Source: an uncultured Akkermansia sp. | GTDB lineage: Bacteria > Verrucomicrobiota > Verrucomicrobiia > Verrucomicrobiales > Akkermansiaceae | Length of the DNA stretch: 10,484 nucleotides | Assembly: GCA_904501915.1 (NCBI GenBank) | Contig: CAJGCV010000070.1 | Coordinates: forward strand, 1-10,484 | Direction of reading: 5' to 3' | Shown: piece by piece, positions 1 through 5,549 of the stretch | Layout: each line of letters begins with the position of its first letter | How positions within the stretch are numbered: the first letter of the stretch is position 1 | Translations under genes and position numbers: made by a program | The notes under the pieces: generated by a model | Database searches by the model: none | Told to the model about the DNA's origin: nothing | Seen by the model: only the letters and a program-made list of their open reading frames with translations

Positions 1-60
1 ATCTGGCTTAATGCTGAAACAAAAAAGTGGCTATCCGAAAAAAACTACGCAAAGGTATAA
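1..60 (+). CDS. C-terminal end of an unidentified protein (5' truncated by window edge)
   Basis: Frame 1 reads through 19 codons (beginning IWLNAETKKWLSEKNYAKV) to a TAA at 58-60. The residues are lysine-rich and amphipathic, which fits the tail of a real protein, and the gene converges on the minus-strand operon that ends at 220. Only the last 19 residues are visible, so no family can be named. A chance open stretch of this length is possible. The support is position (a hairpin follows within about 40 nt) and ordinary residue composition. Confidence 0.4.
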   Translation: MWLNAETKKWLSEKNYAKV

Positions 61-100
61 AAAGTCTCCGAAGACGCCCAACTCCCTAGCAGGAAGGGGT

Positions 101-141
101 GTGGGGAAGGGCGGTAATGAGCCCTTCCCCACGTAGCGTGG
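101..141. terminator. Perfect 12-bp hairpin between convergent genes, probable bidirectional terminator
   Basis: Bases 101-112 (GTGGGGAAGGGC) are perfectly complementary to 121-132 with an 8-nt loop. It lies between the + strand gene ending at 60 and the minus-strand operon ending at 220, where a shared terminator is expected. There is no T-run directly after the stem on either strand, so it is not a textbook intrinsic terminator. A second small hairpin, CCACG-TAG-CGTGG (129-141), overlaps the right arm and cannot form at the same time. Confidence 0.5.
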
Positions 142-219
142 TATAAAATTTCACCTTTTTCATTTTCATAATTGACTTCCGGGGCTTGGTATGCGGCGAG
201 CCTTTACTTTGTGGGCGCA

Positions 220-1080
220 CTAGAAGTGCAGAGCTTTTTCCAGTTCTCTGGAGCCGAAGCATTTTTTCTGGAAAATCATGACGGTGATGGCATCACTGAG
301 CTCGTTCATGATGGTGGGGAAGCCACAGGTGTAGGTGGCTGTAATGTAGATTTTGCGATGGATGCCGGTGGGGACCGGGGCCTTTCTGAAGGTTTTCTGG
401 TGTTCCTTATATTGTCCCAGGAGCTGGCGGATGCGGGGAACAGCGGCATCTGCCTCCTCCTTGCCGGAGATAGATTCGAGCAATTGGATGCATTCCCTCA
501 TGCAGGCGGCACATTGTCTGAGTTCTGCAATGGTGGGCTCTGCCTTGGCAAGTTCTGCTGCCGGGTAGTCGCTCAACAGGTGCAGCTGTTCGCCAAAGAA
601 GCTTTGTTTCAGTACATCGATGAGCAGGGCATCCGTACCCGGGGTGTTGAGGAACTGGTGTCCCAGTTGTATCAGGACATTGATGTTGTTTTCCATCTTA
701 TCCTGATTCCACATCATCCAGCGTCGGACCAGCTGCTTCACTTTCTCGTCCTTGGTGCCGGTGCGGGTGAGGTATGCCTGCCGGTTTTGTTCAATGGCAT
801 GCAGCAACCGCTTTACCTCCGGTGCTGCCTCGTCTGCCTGAAGTTTCCCATCGCGTACCTGTGTGAGCAGGTTGCGGGCGCTTTCCAGGTCGGCTCTGAC
901 GGCAAACAGGGGTTGCAGAATGTTTTCCAGCTCGGCCTTCTGCTCGATGGTCAGGGATTGCAGTTGATTCGTGAGCTGCTGCATTACCTCCTTCCGGAGG
1001 TCGGCAGTCTTGCTTTCAGGTTGCTGCGGTGCGGCGGTGGCGAGACTGGCGGCACACAGGAAAAGGGGCAGGTATTTCAT
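220..1080 (-). CDS. Secreted helical protein of unknown function, third gene of the nrdR operon
   Basis: 286 residues. I do not recognise a family. Residues 1-17 are a Sec-type signal peptide (basic start, hydrophobic core, ATA-A near 14-17), so export is likely; C9 is not in a good lipobox. The mature part (about 25-235) is rich in Leu, Gln, Glu and Lys and looks almost all alpha-helical with coiled-coil potential (for example 28-75 and 180-225). A cysteine cluster, C190-x2-C193-x3-C197, could bind metal or form disulfides. Residues 240-286 are different in character and contain further cysteines (C252, C274). The start lies 12 bases downstream of the previous stop and has no clear Shine-Dalgarno, so translation probably depends on coupling. 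The opposite strand is open too, but the signal peptide and tight operon spacing favour this strand. Confidence 0.75.
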   Translation of the reverse strand: MKYLPLFLCAASLATAAPQQPESKTADLRKEVMQQLTNQLQSLTIEQKAELENILQPLFAVRADLESARNLLTQVRDGKLQADEAAPEVKRLLHAIEQNRQAYLTRTGTKDEKVKQLVRRWMMWNQDKMENNINVLIQLGHQFLNTPGTDALLIDVLKQSFFGEQLHLLSDYPAAELAKAEPTIAELRQCAACMRECIQLLESISGKEEADAAVPRIRQLLGQYKEHQKTFRKAPVPTGIHRKIYITATYTCGFPTIMNELSDAITVMIFQKKCFGSRELEKALHF

Positions 1081-1092
1081 AGCAATAGGGAT

Positions 1093-1611
1093 TTACAGGG
1101 ATGTTTCGTGTTGCTCCAGGAAGGCGTTGAGCTCATCGAGCATGCGGCGCTGGGTGGGGCAGCTTCGCTGGCGGTCGCCCAGGAGCTTACTGCAGGATTC
1201 TACTCCGGCAAATTCGTAGGTGGTGAGCCCCAGTCGGCGCAGTTGAGCCAGGTGTTGCTCCAATTCGTTGAAAAAGAAGAGAGGCAGGGGGCTCTTTTCT
1301 GCAATTTCATGCAGATTCACCACTACCGGCGGGGTCTGCAGACGCAGGTGGTCTGCAATGCGCGGAAGCCCGGCTTGCCGCAACATGTTGGAGATGCGCT
1401 GGAAGAGGTAGTCCAGCGGCACGGCGTGCAGCGGGCACTGCTCTTCCAGATAGATGAGGATGGCCTTGGCGATTTCGCCGCGGAACGGCAGGTTGACCCC
1501 GGCGGAATCCGCGGCTTGTTGCAGCACGTCTTCCAGCCAGGTTGCATCGTAGTCGGAGATGACGCAATGCCCGGTCTGCAGCAGCGGACGCTTGTTCTTG
1601 AAGGCTATCAT
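1093..1611 (-). CDS. Uncharacterised protein translationally coupled to nrdR; possible degenerate ATP-cone-like region
   Basis: 172 residues. The ATG (1609-1611) shares one base with the nrdR stop (TAATG), so translation is probably coupled and the product may act with NrdR. No family is recognised with confidence. Residues about 24-92 show a helix pattern and length like the ATP-cone: W25-LEDVLQQAA, then IAKAILIYLEE (47-57), then V64-x2-DYLFQRISNMLRQAGL (67-82) and RIADHL (84-89). This resembles the end of RNR/NrdR ATP-cones, where a short-arm helix is followed by a 'G..xxA..Y' segment. The usual VxKRDG nucleotide-binding start is absent, so if related it is degenerate. Residues 100-172 form a second helical part with C140 and C151. 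The ATP-cone idea is inference from reading by eye. Confidence 0.75.
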   Translation of the reverse strand: MIAFKNKRPLLQTGHCVISDYDATWLEDVLQQAADSAGVNLPFRGEIAKAILIYLEEQCPLHAVPLDYLFQRISNMLRQAGLPRIADHLRLQTPPVVVNLHEIAEKSPLPLFFFNELEQHLAQLRRLGLTTYEFAGVESCSKLLGDRQRSCPTQRRMLDELNAFLEQHETSL

Positions 1612-2102
1612 TATTCGAGGTCGAGTTTGCGCTGCAGCGGGTCTTGCACGGTCTTGATTTCCATGCGCCGTACCAGTTCGATGAATTCATCCACCGTGCG
1701 GAACTGGCGGTACACGGAAACATAGCGGATGTACGCCACCGGGTCGATGGTCTGTAGTTTTTCGATGACCTTCATGCCAATGACGGAGGAGGGGACTTCG
1801 CGCTGGTGGTCGCGGTGCAGGTCTGCCACGATTTCATCCACGGCAATATCCAGCTGGTCCATGCTCACCGGGCGCTTTTCGCAGGCTTTTACCATGCCGC
1901 GCAGTATCTTTTCGCGGTTCAGGGCTTCGTGCAGGTTGTCGCGCTTCACTACGCGCAGTTCGGTGCGTTCTATCTGCTCGTAGGTGGTGTAGCGGTAGCC
2001 GCAGCGCAGGCATTCGCGCCGGCGCCGTATGCACGTGCCGTCTTTCGACATGCGCGAGTCAATCACCTTGTCATCCATGTATCCGCATTGTATGCATCGC
2101 AT
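1611..2102 (-). CDS. nrdR: Transcriptional repressor NrdR
   Basis: 163 residues, typical NrdR length. NrdR is a nucleotide-sensing repressor of ribonucleotide reductase genes: it oligomerises according to bound dATP/ATP and binds paired NrdR boxes. The N-terminal zinc ribbon has C3-x2-C6 and C31-x2-C34 with the diagnostic DSR (15-17) and RRRREC (26-31). The ATP-cone spans about 49-136, with VVKRDN (51-56; the family usually has KRDG), ACEKRPVS (73-80), S105-S106-V-I-G and the near-universal VAYIRYVSVYRQF (122-134). The start ATG (2100-2102) is fixed by the invariant MRC. It heads a minus-strand operon with two unknown genes, and no RNR gene is in the window. Its promoter contains an NrdR-box-like palindrome, suggesting autoregulation. 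Confidence 0.98.
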   Translation of the reverse strand: MRCIQCGYMDDKVIDSRMSKDGTCIRRRRECLRCGYRYTTYEQIERTELRVVKRDNLHEALNREKILRGMVKACEKRPVSMDQLDIAVDEIVADLHRDHQREVPSSVIGMKVIEKLQTIDPVAYIRYVSVYRQFRTVDEFIELVRRMEIKTVQDPLQRKLDLE

Positions 2103-2108
2103 GTGCCC

Positions 2109-2136
2109 AGATTAGCACAATTTCTTGTACCGTCAA
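2109..2136 (-). promoter_or_regulatory. nrdR promoter (TTGACG-16-TAATCT, extended -10)
   Basis: Read on the minus strand, the -35 TTGACG is at 2136-2131, the spacer of 16 bases at 2130-2115, and the -10 TAATCT at 2114-2109, preceded by TGC (extended -10). The -10 ends six bases (GGGCAC) before the nrdR ATG at 2102, so the transcript would start at or next to the start codon. Confidence 0.7.
2115..2130. promoter_or_regulatory. NrdR-box-like palindrome filling the nrdR -35/-10 spacer
   Basis: GCACAATTTCTTGTAC matches 11 of 16 positions of the published NrdR-box consensus acaCwAtATaTwGtgt, including the conserved C, A, T and G core positions, and is itself a near-palindrome. It coincides exactly with the spacer of the nrdR promoter, so a bound repressor would block RNA polymerase. 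Its left part (2115-2124) is also repeated in perfect inverted form at 2141-2150 (GAAATTGTGC), a possible second half-site about two helical turns away. Function is inferred. Confidence 0.5.
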
Positions 2137-2171
2137 GCGGGAAATTGTGCCGTATCTGGTATATCAACTAC

Positions 2172-2187
2172 TTACGCGCACGCGTAA
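2172..2187. promoter_or_regulatory. 16-bp palindrome in the nrdR/rubrerythrin divergent region
   Basis: TTACGCG-CA-CGCGTAA is a perfect 7-bp inverted repeat with a 2-base centre. It overlaps a second small palindrome, GTAAA-TG-TTTAC (2184-2195). The symmetry and the position between divergent promoters suggest an operator, but I cannot assign a regulator. Confidence 0.35.
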
Positions 2188-2236
2188 ATGTTTACTTTTC
2201 CGAAGCAGTTGGCCCCAATGAAAAAAAGTTATAAAA

Positions 2237-2251
2237 TTAGAAAAGTTCTAA
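2237..2251. promoter_or_regulatory. PerR/Fur-like palindrome upstream of rubrerythrin
   Basis: TTAGAA-AAG-TTCTAA is a perfect 6-bp inverted repeat with a 3-base centre. Against the PerR box TTATAATnATTATAA it matches 10 of 14 defined positions, the differences being symmetrical (G/C for T/A, and the inner pair). It ends 7 bases before the -35 of rubrerythrin, a peroxidase gene of a kind often controlled by PerR in anaerobes. The regulator is inferred. Confidence 0.45.
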
Positions 2252-2258
2252 AATAGTA

Positions 2259-2287
2259 TTGACATACCAAAATGATAGTGATATAGT
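2259..2287 (+). promoter_or_regulatory. Rubrerythrin promoter (TTGACA-17-TATAGT, extended -10)
   Basis: A consensus -35 TTGACA (2259-2264), a 17-base spacer and TATAGT (2282-2287) preceded by TGA. Transcription should begin near 2294, giving a leader of about 60 bases that contains a small CCCG-GCAAA-CGGG hairpin (2297-2309) and a weak AAGAAAG purine stretch before the ATG. Confidence 0.75.
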
Positions 2288-2353
2288 GAGGTCGTTCCCG
2301 GCAAACGGGTAAACCACACACGAAACACACACAACCAAGAAAGAACTACGACA

Positions 2354-2899
2354 ATGAAAAAATACCAGTGCACTATCTGTGGCGAAGTCATCGAGAGCGA
2401 AACGCAGCCTGAAGTATGTCCCGTATGCGGGGTGGATACGTTCATTGAGCTGGACGAAGCAGCCGAGAAGGTCTACGCCGATGAACACCGCGTAGGTGTG
2501 GCTAAGGGCTTGGATGAAGAAGTAGTGAAGGGGCTTCGCGACCACTTCCAGGGCGAATGCTGTGAGGTGGGTATGTACCTGGCCATGAGCCGTCAGGCCG
2601 AACGCGAGGGCTACCCGGAGGTCGCAGAGGCATTCCGCCGCTACGCCTGGGAGGAGGCCGAACACGCCGCCAAGTTTGCCGAGTTGCTGGGCGAAGTGCT
2701 GACAGACAGCACCGAGAAGAATGTTTCCATGCGAGCCGATGCAGAGTTCGGTGCCTGCAACAGCAAGCTGGCCATTGCCAAGCGTGCCAAACAGCTGGGC
2801 TACGATGCCATTCACGACACCGTGCACGAGATGTGCAAGGACGAAGCCCGCCACGGCAAGGGATTCGATGGCCTTCTGAAGCGCTATTTCGGTAAGTAA
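2354..2899 (+). CDS. Reverse rubrerythrin (rubredoxin domain N-terminal, diiron peroxidase)
   Basis: 181 residues. A cytosolic non-haem iron peroxidase that reduces hydrogen peroxide to water with electrons reaching the rubredoxin-type iron from NAD(P)H-linked reductases; part of oxidative stress defence in anaerobes. Residues 1-30 are the rubredoxin-like site (C6-x2-C9, C22-x2-C25). From about 45 the ferritin-like four-helix domain carries the diiron ligands: E68/E71 region in HFQGECCEVGMY, E101-x2-H104 (EEAEH) and E164-x2-H167 (KDEARHG). The domain order is the opposite of classical rubrerythrin, as in the clostridial 'reverse' type. It is monocistronic: its own consensus promoter lies upstream and a strong hairpin downstream. 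A PerR-like palindrome suggests peroxide induction. Family assignment is firm; the physiological electron donor is unknown. Confidence 0.95.
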   Translation: MKKYQCTICGEVIESETQPEVCPVCGVDTFIELDEAAEKVYADEHRVGVAKGLDEEVVKGLRDHFQGECCEVGMYLAMSRQAEREGYPEVAEAFRRYAWEEAEHAAKFAELLGEVLTDSTEKNVSMRADAEFGACNSKLAIAKRAKQLGYDAIHDTVHEMCKDEARHGKGFDGLLKRYFGK

Positions 2900-2926
2900 A
2901 CGTAAGCGAGAAAAAGTAGAACAAGC

Positions 2927-2955
2927 CAGGAGCCCGGGGCATCCCCGGGCTCCTG
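2927..2955. terminator. 13-bp G+C-rich hairpin after rubrerythrin
   Basis: Bases 2927-2939 pair perfectly with 2943-2955 around a 3-base loop (CAT). It starts 28 bases after the rubrerythrin stop. The following sequence (AAATTTGATT) is only moderately T-rich, so termination may be incomplete, but stem strength and position make it the likely end of that transcript. Confidence 0.7.
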
Positions 2956-2973
2956 AAATTTGATTGGAGAGTT

Positions 2974-3002
2974 TTGACTTTCTTATTAACGTGTGGTATG
3001 AT
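2974..3002 (+). promoter_or_regulatory. mntP promoter (TTGACT-17-TATGAT, extended -10)
   Basis: TTGACT (2974-2979), 17-base spacer, TATGAT (2997-3002) preceded by TGG. Only 12 bases separate the -10 from the mntP ATG at 3015, so the leader would be about 6 bases or less. Confidence 0.7.
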
Positions 3003-3014
3003 GCGGCGGCGCGC

Positions 3015-3587
3015 ATGAATTATCTGGAAATTACAGTTATAGCCCTGGCTTTGGCAGTAGACGCCACCGTATACGCTTTTTCGTATGGGCTGGTGCTGCG
3101 GCAGGGGCGCGGTTGGGCTGCATTGTGGCTGGCATTATGCGTGGGGGTGTTTCAGGCGTTGATGCCCCTGTTGGGATATGTGGGGGGTGAGGCGCTCCGC
3201 GCTGTGGTAAGCACCTGGGCACCATGGGTTGTGCTGACTGTATTTACCGTGCTGGGTGGCAGCATCATCTACAAAGCCTGGCAGGGAGAGGTAGAAGAAA
3301 ACGCCTCCCCGGAGGCTCTGGGAATATGCGGGTTGCTGCTGGTGGGCGTGGCTACCAGTATAGATGCGCTGGCCGTGGGCGCCTGCATGGCACTGGGGAA
3401 TATAGGCGGGCCGCAGTTGAATCTGCCGCTGGCGGTAAGCATTATCGGCTGCGTTACCTTTGTCTGTGCCATGGTTTCCTTTCATAGTGCCCGTCTGCTG
3501 CACCACTTGCCGACGCAGTGGCTGGAAACCGCCGCAGGCGGGTTGCTGCTGGTGCTTGGAATTCACCAGGTGTTTGTTGTAAGCTGA
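3015..3587 (+). CDS. mntP: Manganese efflux pump MntP
   Basis: 190 residues from ATG 3015, matching the family length of about 190. MntP is an inner-membrane protein that exports Mn(II). It consists of two homologous three-helix halves, and both are visible. Half 1 has LALAVDATVYAFSYG (11-25; conserved Asp16) and QALMPLLGYVGG; half 2 has GVATSIDALAVGACMA (111-126; conserved Asp117). About six hydrophobic segments occur near 5-25, 36-55, 68-88, 102-124, 136-155 and 172-189. A TTG at 2964 would extend the protein by 17 residues, but that sequence overlaps the promoter and is not family-like, so ATG 3015 is chosen. No long leader exists that could hold a Mn-sensing yybP-ykoY riboswitch. The stop codon lies at the edge of a repeat element. 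Confidence 0.92.
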   Translation: MNYLEITVIALALAVDATVYAFSYGLVLRQGRGWAALWLALCVGVFQALMPLLGYVGGEALRAVVSTWAPWVVLTVFTVLGGSIIYKAWQGEVEENASPEALGICGLLLVGVATSIDALAVGACMALGNIGGPQLNLPLAVSIIGCVTFVCAMVSFHSARLLHHLPTQWLETAAGGLLLVLGIHQVFVVS

Positions 3588-3801
3588 TTTTCCGGGTCTG
3601 TTTCAGATTTGCTGACTCATTCTGCTAGTCAAATTGACTTTGGCGAGCCTCAGGCGAGCGGAAAATCAGCCCCGGCAGGGGCTCAAAATTCCTCGGGCTT
3701 TCAGCTCGACAAATTCGGATTTATGAGAAGATGCCTCCAATCTCGATTTTGCAGCCTTTGCTTATATCTGCCAGCAAATCTGAAACAGACCTGATTTTCC
3801 G
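3585..3801. mobile_element. MITE/REP-like element with 20-bp terminal inverted repeats and 10-bp flanking direct repeats
   Basis: Bases 3595-3614 and 3772-3791 are perfect 20-bp inverted repeats. They are bordered directly by identical 10-bp sequences TGATTTTCCG (3585-3594 and 3792-3801), as a target-site duplication would be. The 197-bp interior carries the hairpin AGCCCC-GGCA-GGGGCT (3668-3683), the palindrome AGTCAA-A-TTGACT (3627-3639) and an inverted copy of CTGATTTTCCG (3659-3669). It has no convincing gene. It could be a non-autonomous transposable element or a compound REP-like palindromic repeat. The left repeat includes the mntP stop codon. Confidence 0.55.
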
Positions 3802-3820
3802 GGCATGCCTCGGTTTCCGC

Positions 3821-3849
3821 TTGCCAACGCGCGCGCGAGCAGGTAGAAT
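3821..3849 (+). promoter_or_regulatory. Promoter of the 3856 gene (TTGCCA-17-TAGAAT)
   Basis: TTGCCA (3821-3826), a 17-base spacer containing an alternating CG run, and TAGAAT (3844-3849). The -10 ends six bases (GCCGGC) before the ATG at 3856, predicting a leaderless transcript. The context is nearly identical to the parA promoter (GGTAGAATGCC). Confidence 0.6.
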
Positions 3850-3855
3850 GCCGGC

Positions 3856-4392
3856 ATGAGTAAGATGATTCACCGTTATATAGGCATGATGTCTGTGGCT
3901 TTGTCGGCCCTGGTGTCGGTGGCTTGCGCCCAGAGCGATGAGGTGATGAAGGATACGGGAGACCTGGTTCGCGTGATGCGTCACCCGGACGGTACCCGCT
4001 CAATCTACCAGCGCCAGCAGGGGTGGCGGGGTATGCGTTGTTCCACATATACGGCGAGTGGTCGTCTGGCTGCGGTGAGTGACTATACAGAGGGTCAATA
4101 TGGTCAGCTGGTCGGCTGTATCATATACGACCACACCAAGCGCAACATCATATATAAAGTGGCCTATGGGTATGACAGCCGGGCACGTCTTGTGGAGGAA
4201 CGCATGTATTCGCACCCACAGGGTAAACTGGTGCAGCGCGTGATGTATAAGTACGATGCGAGCGGCAACCGCAGCAAGCCCCTCATCGTTTCGCTGAATA
4301 CCTCCGGCCCGTCAACGGAGATTGCGCCCACGATGCAGTATGATGCAAATGCCATTAACCGCGACATGAAGAATAAGAGGCGTCGCAGATAA
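3856..4392 (+). CDS. Small secreted protein with YD-repeat-like segments, function unknown
   Basis: 178 residues, no family recognised. Residues 1-25 form a signal peptide: positively charged start, hydrophobic 10-22, AxA site A23-C24-A25 before Q26. C24 could alternatively be lipidated, but the residue at -3 is serine, so a lipobox is weak. The mature protein is beta-strand-like with repeating tyrosine/Asp-Gly segments (H43PDGTRSIYQ, Y65TASGRLAAV, Y104GYDSRARLVEERMY, Y131KYDASGNR) resembling loose YD/RHS-type repeats; only a few copies are present, so it is not a full RHS protein. The C-terminus ends in basic KNKRRRR. It is followed 36 bases later by the next gene with no obvious terminator, so it may be the first gene of the run to 7140. 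The start follows its -10 by six bases. Confidence 0.75.
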   Translation: MSKMIHRYIGMMSVALSALVSVACAQSDEVMKDTGDLVRVMRHPDGTRSIYQRQQGWRGMRCSTYTASGRLAAVSDYTEGQYGQLVGCIIYDHTKRNIIYKVAYGYDSRARLVEERMYSHPQGKLVQRVMYKYDASGNRSKPLIVSLNTSGPSTEIAPTMQYDANAINRDMKNKRRRR

Positions 4393-4428
4393 TTTTCCCA
4401 TATTCACCCCATAACCTCGATAGAACAG

Positions 4429-4731
4429 ATGGAAACATTCTCCTGGCAGGACCGCGATGCCGACGGAAACAAGGTCATCTATGAAGCTCAGCATTTTGGT
4501 GGCTGGTGGCAGCTGATGGTGGCACCCAAGCTGGGGCGTTCCCAGCGTGATGAAGTAGTCTTCTCCCCGGCAGATTTCACCGAGGAACACTGGCAGACCC
4601 TGCGCGACCTCTTGTGGCGCAAATATCAGCGCCGCCGCGTGGCGTGGGACATGGTGCAGCATATTGATGACATTCTGGCGGGCAAGGCCACTAACGAGCG
4701 CCGGGACCGCCGCAACGGTAAGTCAAAATGA
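4429..4731 (+). CDS. Conserved-looking 100-residue cytoplasmic protein of unknown function
   Basis: 100 residues, not recognised. No signal peptide or membrane segment. It is rich in Trp (W6, W26, W27, W55, W63, W73) and charged residues, with an N-terminal strand-like half (SWQDRDADGNKVIYEAQHFGGWWQLMVAPK) and a C-terminal helical half (TEEHWQTLRDLLWRKYQRRRVAWDMVQHIDDIL), then a basic tail. The size and ATGA overlap with mazG (start 4728, stop 4729-4731) indicate translational coupling and a real gene. There is no visible Shine-Dalgarno before its ATG. What it does for MazG, if anything, cannot be told from sequence. Confidence 0.75.
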   Translation: METFSWQDRDADGNKVIYEAQHFGGWWQLMVAPKLGRSQRDEVVFSPADFTEEHWQTLRDLLWRKYQRRRVAWDMVQHIDDILAGKATNERRDRRNGKSK

Positions 4732-5549
4732 CGGATGATGAAATGATTCACTGCCAGGAGCCCGCTCGCCAGGTTGAGCGGGCTGTGGCTATCATGCACC
4801 GCTTGCGCCAGCCGGGTGGTTGCCCGTGGGATGCCGAGCAGACGCATGATTCCATTATCAGCAGCCTCATCGAGGAATGTTACGAATGCATTGACGCCAT
4901 CCGGGAGCGGGATTGGACTCACCTGCGGGAGGAGCTGGGAGATGTGCTCCTGCAGGTCATTTTTCATGCAGAAATTGCCCGCGAAAACCCGGTTGCCGCA
5001 TTCGGCATGAATGAGGTGGCTCGTGACCTGGCAGATAAACTGGTGCGGCGTCATCCGCATGTGTTCGGCACGGCCTCTGTAGACAATGCAGAGGGGGTGG
5101 TTTCCCAGTGGGATGCCATTAAACGCAAGGAACACGCCATAGAAGATAAACCCTATCTGCAGGATTGTGGTAAAGGGTTGCCCTCTCTCCTGCAGGCATA
5201 CAAGATAACGAAGAAGGTGGCCAAGGTGGGGTTCGACTGGCCCGATCATGCCGGCGTGGTTGAAAAAATCCGCGAGGAAACCGACGAGGTGGCGGAAACG
5301 CTGGAGCTGGCCGATGATGATCCGCATGTGGCAGAAGAACTGGGCGATTTGCTCTTTGTGGTGGTGAACCTGTGCCGCCGCCGCAAGGTAGACCCGGAGC
5401 TGGCCCTGTTCAATGCCAACCGCAAGTTTGAGCGCCGCTTCAATGCAGTGGAAAGCATGTTGAAAGAGCAGGGAAAATCACTGGCAACCGCCACGGTGGA
5501 AGAAATGGAAGCAGCCTGGCAGGCGGTGAAACGCACCGAAAAATCATGA
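4728..5549 (+). CDS. mazG: Nucleoside triphosphate pyrophosphohydrolase MazG
   Basis: 273 residues, the usual two-domain MazG length. It hydrolyses (d)NTPs to the monophosphate and pyrophosphate, is thought to cleanse the nucleotide pool of aberrant dNTPs, and in E. coli affects ppGpp levels under starvation. Domain 1 has GCPWDAEQTHDS (31-42), IEECYE (48-53) and EELGD (68-72), the Mg-binding acidic set, followed by HPHVFG (109-114). Domain 2 repeats the pattern with EETDE (183-187) and EELGDLLF (203-210) and is the better candidate for the main catalytic site, as in E. coli. It overlaps genes on both sides by 4 bases (ATGA at 4728 and 5546), so it belongs to a tightly coupled operon. The start is set by the overlap; M6 is an alternative. 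Confidence 0.96.
   Translation: MTDDEMIHCQEPARQVERAVAIMHRLRQPGGCPWDAEQTHDSIISSLIEECYECIDAIRERDWTHLREELGDVLLQVIFHAEIARENPVAAFGMNEVARDLADKLVRRHPHVFGTASVDNAEGVVSQWDAIKRKEHAIEDKPYLQDCGKGLPSLLQAYKITKKVAKVGFDWPDHAGVVEKIREETDEVAETLELADDDPHVAEELGDLLFVVVNLCRRRKVDPELALFNANRKFERRFNAVESMLKEQGKSLATATVEEMEAAWQAVKRTEKS

Noticed and set aside
172..1725. A 517-residue open frame on the + strand covering three genes
   Set aside because: It needs a TTG start and is antisense to nrdR and its two partners, which have clear family motifs, a signal peptide and operon spacing. The translation is Leu/Gln/Cys/Gly-rich, as expected from antisense reading.
2331..2353. Strong Shine-Dalgarno for rubrerythrin
   Set aside because: Only a weak AAGAAAG stretch is present at poor spacing. 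It was not listed as a ribosome binding site.
2964..3014. A 17-residue N-terminal extension of MntP from TTG 2964
   Set aside because: It overlaps the mntP promoter, and the family begins just before the first membrane helix as given by ATG 3015.
2237..3016. A 259-residue minus-strand open frame
   Set aside because: It is antisense to rubrerythrin, which is unmistakable on the + strand, and runs through its promoter and hairpin.
3609..3794. A 61-codon open frame inside the repeat element
   Set aside because: It spans the inverted repeats and hairpins, has no promoter or ribosome site, and its translation shows no protein-like pattern.
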